Source: Anaerolineaceae bacterium
GTDB lineage: Bacteria > Chloroflexota > Anaerolineae > Anaerolineales > Anaerolineaceae
DNA: 39,352 bases
Assembly (NCBI GenBank): GCA_003563055.1
Contig: PWSY01000181.1
Span: 1 to 39,352 of the forward strand
Direction: 5' to 3'
The number at the start of each line of letters is the position of its first letter. The stretch's first letter is position 1. A program made the position numbers and the translations under genes. This document shows positions 6,829 to 14,232 of this stretch, one piece after another. The notes below the pieces were generated by a model. The model did no database searches, was not told where the DNA came from, and saw nothing but the letters and a program-made list of their open reading frames with translations.

Positions 6829-9615
6829 ATGACAAAAGAAATTACGCTGACTGTTAATAATAAAACCTATACCTTACCTGAAAAACCAGGAGAGACTCTT
6901 TCTACATTACTTCGGCAGCGGTTGCATCTCACCGGAACAAAAATTGGGTGTGACGAGGCCGAATGTGGCGCCTGTACGGTTCTGGTTGATGGGAAACCGA
7001 TGATGTCCTGTATCTACCCGGCTGCGCGTGCCAATGGTAAATCTATTGTCACCATAGAGGGACTCGCTGAACATGTACATCAAATAATGAAATTGCATCC
7101 GCTTCAAGAAGCCTTTGTTGAGCATGGGGCAGTCCAGTGCGGTTTTTGCATCCCTGGTCAGATCATGACCGCGTTTGCCTTGCTCAAACGCAATCCTGAT
7201 CCAACACAGGAGGAAGTTCACGAAGCTCTTAAGGATACGCTTTGCCGCTGTGGTGGTTACCCCATGATCGAGAAAGCGATCCTGGCGGCGGCACATACCC
7301 TGCGAACCGGCGATCCACTCCCCAAACCAGAGGTATTTGAGTCCATCCATCAACAGGACGTTGTTGGACGGACAAAAACCCGGCCGGATGGCATTGATAA
7401 AGTCACGGGAAAAGCGATCTTCACCGATGACTTGATGTTCGAGGGGATGTTATATGCCAAGGCAAAACGAGCCATGGTGCCGCATGCTATTCTGAAAAGT
7501 TTAGATATTTCCAAAGCGAAGGCGCTACAAGGGGTTAAATCCATTTTGACCGCAGATGAAATTAAGGGTGAAAAGACCCATGGGCTGGTTATTTATGACT
7601 GGCCGGCCATCATTGGTGTTGGCGAACGGGTGCGCTATGTTGGCGATACAGTGGCCATTATTGCTGCTGAAACCCAGGAAATTGCTGAACAGGCTGCTTC
7701 ATTAATCAAAGCAGACTATGAACTGTTACCTGTGATTTCAAACCCTGTCCAGGCATACCAGGAAGGTCAGCCACAGCTGCATGAAAACGGCAACTTGTTA
7801 AAACATATTAAAGTCCGCAAAGGCGATATGGATACTGGATTTGCTGAGGCTGATGTCGTACTGGAACACACTTTTCACACGCAAACCACAGACCATGCTT
7901 TTATTGAGCCTGAATGCAGTGTGGCCGTACCAACAACCGATGGGCGTATGGAGATCTATGTCGGATCGCAAATACCCTATCAAGACCGCAGCCAGGTTGC
8001 CCGGGTGATGGGCTGGGATGAAGATCGGGTGCGTATTGTTGGTCAAATGATGGGTGGTGGTTTTGGTGGCAAAGAAGATATCACCGGTCAAATCCATGCT
8101 GCCATGTTGGCTGACGCCACGCAACGTCCCGTAAAACTATTGTTTGATCGTCATGAAAGCTTGTTAGTTCATCCAAAACGACATGCGACTCAAATTCGAG
8201 TCAAAATCGGCGCAAAAAAAGACGGTCACATTATCGCCATTGAAACAGAGTTGTTCGGCGACACAGGCGCCTATGCCTCTTTGGGTGAAAAAGTGATGAC
8301 ACGTGCAACCACGCACTCGGCGGGCCCTTATGACGTTGACCATGTCAAAGCGGATTGCTATGCCATGTATACGAATAACCCACCAGCAGGCGCTTTTCGT
8401 GGATTCGGTGTAACCCAGTCGGCTTTTGCCATTGAAACAACGATCGATATGCTTGCTGATAAATTGTCAATTGATCCGATTACACTACGCAGGATGAATG
8501 CTTTGCATGTTGGCAGCATCACCAATACCGGTCAGGAACTTGACGAATCAGTTGGATTAACGGAATGCATTGATCGAGTAGAAGAAGAAATTCGGAAGAC
8601 AGACCAGATCCCTTTCAAACCTGTTGTCGACCCTCAGAACCCACATCTGGTACGCTCTTGGGGCTTTGCAGCAGCCTATAAAAATACAGGCCTGGGCGGG
8701 GGCGCCCCGGATATTTCCAATGCTGAACTGGAATTGTTTGATGATGGTACATTTGAGGTGCGCAGCTCTTCTGCTGAAATGGGACAGGGGCTTGTTTCCG
8801 TCATGCAAATGATTGTTTCTGAAGAGATGGAGGTGTCGCCGGATAATGTACGTGTCCTGGTGATGGATACAGATCTAACACCGAATGGCGGCCCAACAAC
8901 GGCATCCAGACAAACTTATATTACCGGGAATGCCTCGCGTTATGCAGCGAAAACATTGCGTAATGCCATTGCAGCCTTTACGGCCGAGAAGTACGATATC
9001 AAACCGGATCAGATTCTGTTCAAAGGCGGCAGTGTTCGTGCCAATGGACATCAAATGTCTTATGGCGAAATCGCTCAGGAAATGAAAGAAATGGGTCAAT
9101 ATCCAAAAGCCATGTATAAATATGAGGCACCGAAGACCCAGCCTCTGGGTACGGGTGGTGATATGCATTTTGCTTATTCATACGGTGTCCAGGCTGCTCA
9201 GGTGGAAGTTAATAAGAAGACAGGTGAAGTGAAAGTCCTCAAAGTCATCTCGGCCAATGATGTGGGTATGGCTGTAAATCCCTTAGGTTTGCAAGGCCAG
9301 GTTGAGGGTGGCGTTATGATGGGGCTTGGTCACTGCCTGACCGAAGAGTTCATCGTCAATGAAGGTCAAGTTGTGACAGATTATCTGGCAAGGTACCGCA
9401 TTCCGGGTATCAAACTCACCCCGGAAATCACTGCGATTATTGTTGAACACCCCACGGCTGAAGGCCCTTACGGCGCAAAGGGCGTTGGTGAAATTTGCAG
9501 CATTCCGACAACACCGGCAATTACCAACGCGATTTACAACGCTGTAGGGGTACGTATTGATAAAACACCTGTCGACCAGGAAGTGGTCCTCAAAACGCTC
9601 AGAGAAAAAGTGTGA
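6829..9615 (+). CDS. fused [2Fe-2S] / molybdopterin-binding hydroxylase subunit (xanthine dehydrogenase family)
   Basis: Catalytic subunit of a molybdenum hydroxylase with the small and large subunits in one chain (928 residues from this ATG). Residues 1-160 hold both [2Fe-2S] sites: C41, C46, C49, C61 (plant-ferredoxin type) and C104, C107, C139, C141. From about residue 175 on is the molybdopterin part, with GGGFGGKED, GAFRGFG and GAKGVGE, whose Glu is the expected catalytic base. The loop reads AFRGFG, not the CSFR of true CO dehydrogenase, so a hydroxylase acting on a purine or other N-heterocycle is favoured. GTG 6817 is an alternative start, but GGTGA just before ATG 6829 and the usual N-terminus of the family support 6829. 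The exact substrate cannot be read from the sequence. Confidence 0.92.
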   Translation: MTKEITLTVNNKTYTLPEKPGETLSTLLRQRLHLTGTKIGCDEAECGACTVLVDGKPMMSCIYPAARANGKSIVTIEGLAEHVHQIMKLHPLQEAFVEHGAVQCGFCIPGQIMTAFALLKRNPDPTQEEVHEALKDTLCRCGGYPMIEKAILAAAHTLRTGDPLPKPEVFESIHQQDVVGRTKTRPDGIDKVTGKAIFTDDLMFEGMLYAKAKRAMVPHAILKSLDISKAKALQGVKSILTADEIKGEKTHGLVIYDWPAIIGVGERVRYVGDTVAIIAAETQEIAEQAASLIKADYELLPVISNPVQAYQEGQPQLHENGNLLKHIKVRKGDMDTGFAEADVVLEHTFHTQTTDHAFIEPECSVAVPTTDGRMEIYVGSQIPYQDRSQVARVMGWDEDRVRIVGQMMGGGFGGKEDITGQIHAAMLADATQRPVKLLFDRHESLLVHPKRHATQIRVKIGAKKDGHIIAIETELFGDTGAYASLGEKVMTRATTHSAGPYDVDHVKADCYAMYTNNPPAGAFRGFGVTQSAFAIETTIDMLADKLSIDPITLRRMNALHVGSITNTGQELDESVGLTECIDRVEEEIRKTDQIPFKPVVDPQNPHLVRSWGFAAAYKNTGLGGGAPDISNAELELFDDGTFEVRSSSAEMGQGLVSVMQMIVSEEMEVSPDNVRVLVMDTDLTPNGGPTTASRQTYITGNASRYAAKTLRNAIAAFTAEKYDIKPDQILFKGGSVRANGHQMSYGEIAQEMKEMGQYPKAMYKYEAPKTQPLGTGGDMHFAYSYGVQAAQVEVNKKTGEVKVLKVISANDVGMAVNPLGLQGQVEGGVMMGLGHCLTEEFIVNEGQVVTDYLARYRIPGIKLTPEITAIIVEHPTAEGPYGAKGVGEICSIPTTPAITNAIYNAVGVRIDKTPVDQEVVLKTLREKV

Positions 9616-9644
9616 TCATCACCTATTGATTAGCCACTTAAAAC

Positions 9645-9678
9645 AAAACACCACGAGACCCTCAACCGTGGTGTTTTT
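9645..9678 (+). terminator. intrinsic terminator after the molybdenum hydroxylase gene
   Basis: An 11-bp stem (AAAACACCACG / CGTGGTGTTTT) with an 11-base loop runs into a T-rich stretch, 29 bases after the stop codon. It marks the end of the hydroxylase transcript. Confidence 0.85.
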
Positions 9679-9713
9679 CATTCGTTTTTCTTGTGATTCA
9701 GGAGGTTTCAACG

Positions 9714-10100
9714 ATGGAAGTGCCCTCGTCCGTTCACCCTTCGCTACAGGTATTTTTAGGTAGCCAATGCATCTTTTCCAGCTATGGCAACTGGTTGTAC
9801 CCATTGTTTGACCTGCAAGATTTTCTCCACAGTCATCCTGTGGACATGTCTCAGGTAAAAGTGCATGACAAAGTAATTGGAAAAGCCGCAGCCTTTCTGA
9901 TTGTCAGGTTACAAGCAGGTCGGGTTCATGGAGACCTGATGAGTGATCTGGCGATTCAAGTTTTTACAGACCAGCTGCTCCCCTACTCATTCAACAAGCG
10001 GGTTGATCGGATCGATTGCCAGACCGAGGAAATTTTGGTTAATAACTACCAGATTGATACGGCGTATGAAATCCTATGCGAAAAGGCGAACCGTTGCTAG
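9714..10100 (+). CDS. DUF1893 protein, cytidine-deaminase-like fold (TM1506 family)
   Basis: A 128-residue cytoplasmic protein. The block VHDKVIGKAAAFLIV (about residues 49-63) followed by SDLAIQVF matches the DUF1893 family. Its known structure (Thermotoga TM1506) has a cytidine-deaminase-like fold, recalled from family knowledge. The zinc-binding HAE/PCxxC motifs of active deaminases are not seen, so catalysis is doubtful. AGGAGG at 9700-9705 sits 8 bases before ATG 9714. The upstream in-frame GTG at 9693 precedes this ribosome site and is rejected. It follows the hydroxylase terminator by some 35 bases, so it is probably transcribed separately or by leak-through. A role in nucleotide or purine metabolism is suggested by fold and neighbours only. 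Confidence 0.8.
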   Translation: MEVPSSVHPSLQVFLGSQCIFSSYGNWLYPLFDLQDFLHSHPVDMSQVKVHDKVIGKAAAFLIVRLQAGRVHGDLMSDLAIQVFTDQLLPYSFNKRVDRIDCQTEEILVNNYQIDTAYEILCEKANRC

Positions 10101-10177
10101 ATACTTGTTTCATGAAAACCCAAAGAATGCAATAACCCATGGGATATTAATCATGTCGCGAAGGTGATCTTAAATTT

Positions 10178-10210
10178 AAAAGCCACAGACATTAACTGTC
10201 CGTGGCTTTG
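10178..10210. terminator. bidirectional terminator between convergent genes
   Basis: The hairpin AAAGCCAC-A-GAC / GTC-C-GTGGCTTT has a 7-base loop and one A-C mismatch. It has T-rich flanks on both strands and sits between the DUF1893 gene (+) and the hypothetical gene on the - strand. It can serve both. Confidence 0.75.
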
Positions 10211-10233
10211 TTTGGTGTTTGTTCGCAGATCGA

Positions 10234-10737
10234 TTATGATGTCTTCTTTCGGGGCCATTTAATCAGCACAATAATGCCAATTGCCATTGCCATCCAGGTT
10301 GCCCAGTAATCCAATGGGCCGGAAAATATACCTGGTGTATCGGCTAAGTCTTGTCGCTCTTTGAGCGTGTTAATGAACTTCTCTGCTGCCTCGGGATTAT
10401 CTACATCACCCATGGCCAGGACGAGTGGGGCAAAGCGTAAACCAGCAACGCGTTTCCAAAAGGTTAGCTTGAATAGACCCTCTGCGTAACTGGGGCTGAC
10501 ATCATTGACGTGCACAGGGCCGGATAATCTTTCCACAGCTTTATATAGTGCTGATCCAGATTGGGTGGTAAGGAATTCCTTAACCGCGTCCTGGCGATCT
10601 TTCTCCTCCACAACTTCAGAGACCTGGTCGACCAGCCCTGTCAGGTTAACTTTCAGGTAATCTTCAAAGATGGTGAAAGTCATTATCCGATTGGGATTTT
10701 CTTTATTTCGTGCAGTGTAAGTGTATGTGAAAGGCAT
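10234..10737 (-). CDS. hypothetical protein with a C-terminal membrane anchor
   Basis: A 167-residue protein of no family I recognise. Most of it is a soluble, charged domain starting MPFTYTYTARNKEN, and near the end is one hydrophobic segment (about residues 144-161) followed by the positive tail KWPRKKTS, so it looks tail-anchored with the domain on one face of the membrane. A strong AAGGAGG lies about 6 bases before the ATG at 10737, which decides the start. The longer frame to 10791 begins upstream of that ribosome site. It sits at the outer edge of the stress gene group and ends at the bidirectional terminator. Confidence 0.75.
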   Translation of the reverse strand: MPFTYTYTARNKENPNRIMTFTIFEDYLKVNLTGLVDQVSEVVEEKDRQDAVKEFLTTQSGSALYKAVERLSGPVHVNDVSPSYAEGLFKLTFWKRVAGLRFAPLVLAMGDVDNPEAAEKFINTLKERQDLADTPGIFSGPLDYWATWMAMAIGIIVLIKWPRKKTS

Positions 10738-10875
10738 ATTTTCCTCCTTCTTGATAATTATTGTCCAACTTATTGTATTTGAATGGGGCACCTATTCGCT
10801 GATGATAACTGTTTACACAGGGATGGTGAATGGTTAGATAGGTTTGTTGTTCGCAGGGATTGCCCCTTGAACTAT

Positions 10876-11853
10876 TTAATAGTAAGGGTCTAATTTCCGA
10901 CGTACACCCGGATGACGCAATTTTCTTAACGCTCCTTTCTGAATTTGCCGAATCCGTTCACGTGTAATACCAAAAATTTCTCCTAATTCTTTGAGCGTGT
11001 GCTTGCGAGAACCAGCTAAACCAAAACGAAGCTTTAATATTTTTGATTCACGTTCGTCAAGAATGTCAAGCGTATCAAGAACATCCTCTGTGAGCAGATT
11101 CTGCCGAACCTCTTTGAATGGATTGGGGGCATTTTTGTTTTCTATATAGCTTTGCAAATCTGCTTCCCCATCATCGCCAAAGGGTTTGTCTAGCGAAATT
11201 GCCCGTTGGGCATAGCCCAATAATCTCTCGACCTCTTCCGGTGACATATCAACCTTTTCCCCTACCTCTGCCATGGTGGGTGTGCGCGATAGGTTAATTG
11301 TCAAATCCTTTATCACCTTATGTATCTTTCGAATGCGGGTAGAAAGGTAATTGGGCAAACGAATTGTCCGTTCTTTTTGATTGAGATGACGCAATACAGA
11401 GCGGCGGATCCACCAGGTTGCGTAGGTGCTGAAGCGGTTTCCCTTAGTGTAATCAAATTTGTCAACAGCTCTAATCAAACCAACATTCCCCGCCTGGATC
11501 AAGTCTAAAAAGGATACGCTGTAACGCCGATATTTTTTAGCAATGTTGACGACCAGTCGGATATTGGCTTTAATCAGATGATCACGGGCATTTTGACCAT
11601 CTTCAATCGATTGTCTTAATGCGTTTATGTCCCCATTTTTATCTGATACATCCAGCATTTTTTCACGGGCGACACGGCCAGCCTCCATTTGCTTGGCTAA
11701 TGAGACTTCTTCTTCGCGCGTGAGAAGGGGCACCCGGTCCATTTCATTAAGATACAGGCTGATCGTATCATCAGCCACAATACCAGTTTGATCGGATATC
11801 TTTTCTTGTAATGGCATTTTTGGGCTTTCCATCAAAACTGTGGTTTCAGGCAT
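10876..11853 (-). CDS. RNA polymerase sigma-70 family factor (RpoD-like, group 1/2)
   Basis: A 325-residue sigma factor that directs RNA polymerase to promoters. Region 1.2 is DTISLYLNEMDRVPLLTREEE. Region 2 contains NIRLVVNIAKKYR, DLIQAGNVGLIRAVDKFDY and the -10-reading RFSTYATWWIRRSV. Region 3 follows, and region 4 contains LRFGLAGSRKHTLKELGE with the helix-turn-helix ITRERIRQIQ. The long acidic region 1.1 of housekeeping sigma factors is missing, so it is either a short RpoD or a group 2 stationary-phase/stress sigma. ATG 11853 is preceded by GGAGGT at 5 bases. The ATG at 11865 overlaps that site and is rejected. It lies just downstream of an HPF-like gene on the same strand. Position in a stress gene set favours the group 2 reading. 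Confidence 0.9.
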   Translation of the reverse strand: MPETTVLMESPKMPLQEKISDQTGIVADDTISLYLNEMDRVPLLTREEEVSLAKQMEAGRVAREKMLDVSDKNGDINALRQSIEDGQNARDHLIKANIRLVVNIAKKYRRYSVSFLDLIQAGNVGLIRAVDKFDYTKGNRFSTYATWWIRRSVLRHLNQKERTIRLPNYLSTRIRKIHKVIKDLTINLSRTPTMAEVGEKVDMSPEEVERLLGYAQRAISLDKPFGDDGEADLQSYIENKNAPNPFKEVRQNLLTEDVLDTLDILDERESKILKLRFGLAGSRKHTLKELGEIFGITRERIRQIQKGALRKLRHPGVRRKLDPYY

Positions 11854-11877
11854 GTCTACCTCCATATTTTATTCGTA

Positions 11878-11899
11878 CAGCGATCATACAGTGATCATA
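11878..11899 (-). promoter_or_regulatory. tandem 11-bp repeat upstream of the sigma factor gene
   Basis: CAGCGATCATA and CAGTGATCATA lie head to tail with an 11-base period, about one helical turn, 25-46 bases before the sigma start codon. Tandem half-sites of this spacing are typical of OmpR-type regulators, one of which is encoded in this window. The link is speculative. Confidence 0.35.
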
Positions 11900-11918
11900 A
11901 TTTACTGAGTGCAGATAG

Positions 11919-12236
11919 CTAATAATTTCTGAGTTTATCCCGTTTATCACGCACCTGACTAACAGCAGCATTCAACGCTTGCTGAAGTGCGGCCGTGGGC
12001 GAGGGCATGACTTCTGTGGATGAAATATTATCCGGCCGAACATACAACACAACTCGAGCCTGATAAGCATGCGGCGTTTTTCCAGAACTCAATTCCTCCA
12101 GAGAAATAGAGACCCCCACAATGTCATTATGTCCTTCGGATATTTCTATTATCTCTTTGTAAGCCATTTCGTAAAATTCTTGATCTGGCAGGTCTGTTTT
12201 ATTGTAAAACTCGAAATCAAAGGGGAAATCTGTCAT
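11919..12236 (-). CDS. short HPF/RaiA-like (S30AE) ribosome-associated protein
   Basis: A 105-residue cytoplasmic protein that resembles the N-terminal S30AE domain of ribosome hibernation factors. It has a central strand HAYQARVVLYVRPDN followed by a helix TAALQQALNAAVSQVRDKRDKLRNY, the usual order of a beta strand and then a basic helix with paired ALxxALxxA. The C-terminal dimerisation domain of long HPF is absent. Similarity is moderate and the assignment rests on pattern, so a different small fold remains possible. It precedes the sigma gene on the same strand by 65 bases. A hibernation role would fit the BaeRF gene upstream. Confidence 0.55.
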   Translation of the reverse strand: MTDFPFDFEFYNKTDLPDQEFYEMAYKEIIEISEGHNDIVGVSISLEELSSGKTPHAYQARVVLYVRPDNISSTEVMPSPTAALQQALNAAVSQVRDKRDKLRNY

Positions 12237-12419
12237 GGATTACTTTCATAGTCTTTCTATTGGCAAATAGATTGTCATAAATTCCTACCATCTTTATCTT
12301 ATCAACAACGATTGCCTGCCCAAGCAGAAACCTGTTGGCAATGCGTTAGGATTAAGGGTGTTGCGTTGGTTTTTTGATAATGATCCATCTATCAAGCTTT
12401 ATTCTAATGCTAATATTGC

Positions 12420-13592
12420 TCAATAGCGTAATATGGCAGCTGCCGTTGCATTTCCTGGGATTTTATCTTGAGAAATTAACAATACAGTTCCACCGTTGAT
12501 GATTGTTTGTGCGGCAGCCAAATCTAACAAATCCTGGTTGCTGGAAGTGTGTTTATCGTCAATGGTGACGGTATTGTCATCTGGGCTGAAGTTTCCCCAC
12601 ACAAATGAATTTTTGGCTACAAACATGGTATGAACCCGTTTGAACCAGGCCGCTGAAACAATCGTCTCCAAATTTTCTGAAGTTTCATCATTTTTGTTTT
12701 TAAGACGCGAGTAATCTTCTAAGGCTTGTTTCACGTCAGTTTGGTATTGGTTTTTGACAAGCGCCCATGATAATTGATGGATGTCGTCTTCAGGCAATTG
12801 TGAAATATCTTTAGTAATACCTTCATCAATAAGGTTTGGATAGCTGTTCGCCTGCTTATACAGTGGGTGTAGATAACCCAGTCCAGCCATCACGAGGGGT
12901 GCATTAGAGCCTCCCAGGTAAGTCATTAAAGCCTTGTCAAAACGGTGAAAAAAGTTTAAAATCTCGGCTTTTCGATCAATATCATCTCCTCCCCCCTGTC
13001 CGAAGAACATCGATTGCCGGTCCATTGGCATTTGTTGATTGGGTGTAATGGACCGATTATGAAATTGAAGATGGCTGTGAAACTCAAAGAATTCATCAAA
13101 CATTTTTTGAAGACTCTCAGGCAGGTTTAGTTCTTCAATTTGTACCAACTCATACTTTGACCCCTGGTAAAATTTTGGGCGCTCCTGGGCGATGGACAGA
13201 AGATAATAATTTCCCTCTCCCTGGCAAATAGGAATCAATGGTGTGATATGGAAAGTGTTGCTTACGATGGCTATTTCATCGACGCGCTCAGGTAAATGGA
13301 AAAGCCTCAGTTCGTTTTTATCTAAAAAAAGCGCCAAACCTTCATTTTGCGACTGCCAAAAAGCCTCATCTGGTATCAAGTCACTCAATGGCGCCAGGTA
13401 AGATTCAATCTCACGATTTGACATCTCTTCTTCGTTTAATTTATTTTTTACGTCAGCGATAAGGTTTTTCAACCGGATAGGGTTTTGCTTAATTTCCCGG
13501 GTTGTTTGAACTGTGGGCATGTAAATTGTTACCGCTTTTCCATGACAATTTTCTATCAAATCTTGGATTGTGTCCTTTGTGATTATGTCCAT
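12420..13592 (-). CDS. bacterial archaeo-eukaryotic release factor-like protein, BaeRF family 3
   Basis: A 390-residue cytoplasmic protein with the layout of eRF1-related BaeRF proteins. The N-terminal block (residues 20-50, VTIYMPTVQTTREI then QNPIRLKNLI) and EAFWQSQNEGLALFL (76-90) are typical of family 3. The C-terminal domain has APLVMAGLGYLHPLYKQ and a final TVTIDDKHTSSNQDLLDLAA block. The family is predicted to act on stalled or hibernating ribosomes, but this is not well established. The catalytic GGQ of eRF1 is not present. A glycine-rich GQGGG (198-202) sits in the linker between domains. GAGGAG precedes ATG 13592. A cluster of small palindromes lies 70-95 bases upstream. Confidence 0.85.
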   Translation of the reverse strand: MDIITKDTIQDLIENCHGKAVTIYMPTVQTTREIKQNPIRLKNLIADVKNKLNEEEMSNREIESYLAPLSDLIPDEAFWQSQNEGLALFLDKNELRLFHLPERVDEIAIVSNTFHITPLIPICQGEGNYYLLSIAQERPKFYQGSKYELVQIEELNLPESLQKMFDEFFEFHSHLQFHNRSITPNQQMPMDRQSMFFGQGGGDDIDRKAEILNFFHRFDKALMTYLGGSNAPLVMAGLGYLHPLYKQANSYPNLIDEGITKDISQLPEDDIHQLSWALVKNQYQTDVKQALEDYSRLKNKNDETSENLETIVSAAWFKRVHTMFVAKNSFVWGNFSPDDNTVTIDDKHTSSNQDLLDLAAAQTIINGGTVLLISQDKIPGNATAAAILRY

Positions 13593-13949
13593 AAAGCTCC
13601 TCTTGTTGACTATTTGAGTATGGGTTAAATGTGATCTTTAAGCATGACCAACACATTGACTGTAATTATTACAACGTTGAACTTCAATTGTTTTGCCAAG
13701 TCACTGGAAGGATGATTTTAAAAACGAATGATTGACATTGAGCTCACAAAGGCCAGATAAACCTTAGGGGATTGTAGCAGGCTTAGTGTCTGGTAGCGAC
13801 AAGTTTAGAGATTACTATACGAATACTTGATAGAATCACCCCAATTTTCCTGCCTAGCGCAACATCTGAGCTACAATCAGTTCGGCCTCATTTTATACCT
13901 ATCTTGATTGGTTATGATGAGCCAGAGACCTATGCTTCAGTTGTAGCAA
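13593..13949. other. 357-bp intergenic region with palindromic sites
   Basis: No gene of useful length is seen. Two adjacent perfect dyads occur upstream of the BaeRF gene: TGTAAT-T-ATTACA at 13661-13673 and TTGAA-C-TTCAA at 13677-13687. A weak AGTTG-TAG-CAACT hairpin near 13937-13949 sits at the 3' end of the BON gene without a T-run. The middle, 13740-13920, shows nothing I can name. A small RNA there cannot be excluded. Confidence 0.4.
13661..13687. promoter_or_regulatory. paired palindromes, candidate operator of the BaeRF gene
   Basis: TGTAATTATTACA is a perfect 13-base dyad. Four bases on lies TTGAACTTCAA, an 11-base dyad. They lie 69-95 bases before the BaeRF start codon. A similar GTAATTATTA occurs at 16502-16511, 35 bases before the GAPDH start. 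The bound protein is unknown. Confidence 0.35.
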
Positions 13950-14219
13950 CTAGTTACGGGGTGTCACTGGCGGAGCAGTTGCCTCTTGATCTGGATCAGG
14001 TTTCTCGACTGATAGCTCATTAATAACTGTGATGACTCCTTCCTGTTTTTTTGCTATTGATTCGGCTTTGGCTGCATCTTTTTCAGATGGCACACGCCCT
14101 GTGAGGGTGATCACACCACCCATTTCCAGGACATCGATCTTTAACTCTGGGTCAATCGCATCATCATTTAAGATTGCATCCCTGACTTTGATCGCTAATT
14201 CGTTGATGATTTTGCTCAT
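13950..14219 (-). CDS. BON-domain protein
   Basis: An 89-residue protein made of one BON domain (about residues 5-70). It has the usual pattern: an N-terminal helix NELAIKVRDAIL, a strand IDVLEMGGVITLTGRVPS and a helix-strand KAESIAKKQEGVITVINELSV. A Pro-rich tail follows. BON domains bind membranes or other ligands and are often found in osmotic or envelope stress proteins. No signal peptide is visible, so it is probably cytoplasmic, perhaps at the membrane. ATG 14219 has AAGGAG about 9 bases before it. The ATG at 14243 overlaps the M50 protease stop and lies ahead of this ribosome site, so it is rejected. The 13-base gap from the protease gene indicates one operon. Confidence 0.85.
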   Translation of the reverse strand: MSKIINELAIKVRDAILNDDAIDPELKIDVLEMGGVITLTGRVPSEKDAAKAESIAKKQEGVITVINELSVEKPDPDQEATAPPVTPRN

Positions 14220-14232
14220 ATTTTTTCTCTCC

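Noticed and set aside
6829-9615. Carbon monoxide dehydrogenase large subunit
   Set aside because: The active-site loop reads AFRGFG rather than the Cys-containing CSFR loop of form I CO dehydrogenase, and no cox accessory genes are present.
9693-9713. GTG start 21 bases upstream for the DUF1893 gene
   Set aside because: It lies ahead of the AGGAGG that clearly serves ATG 9714.
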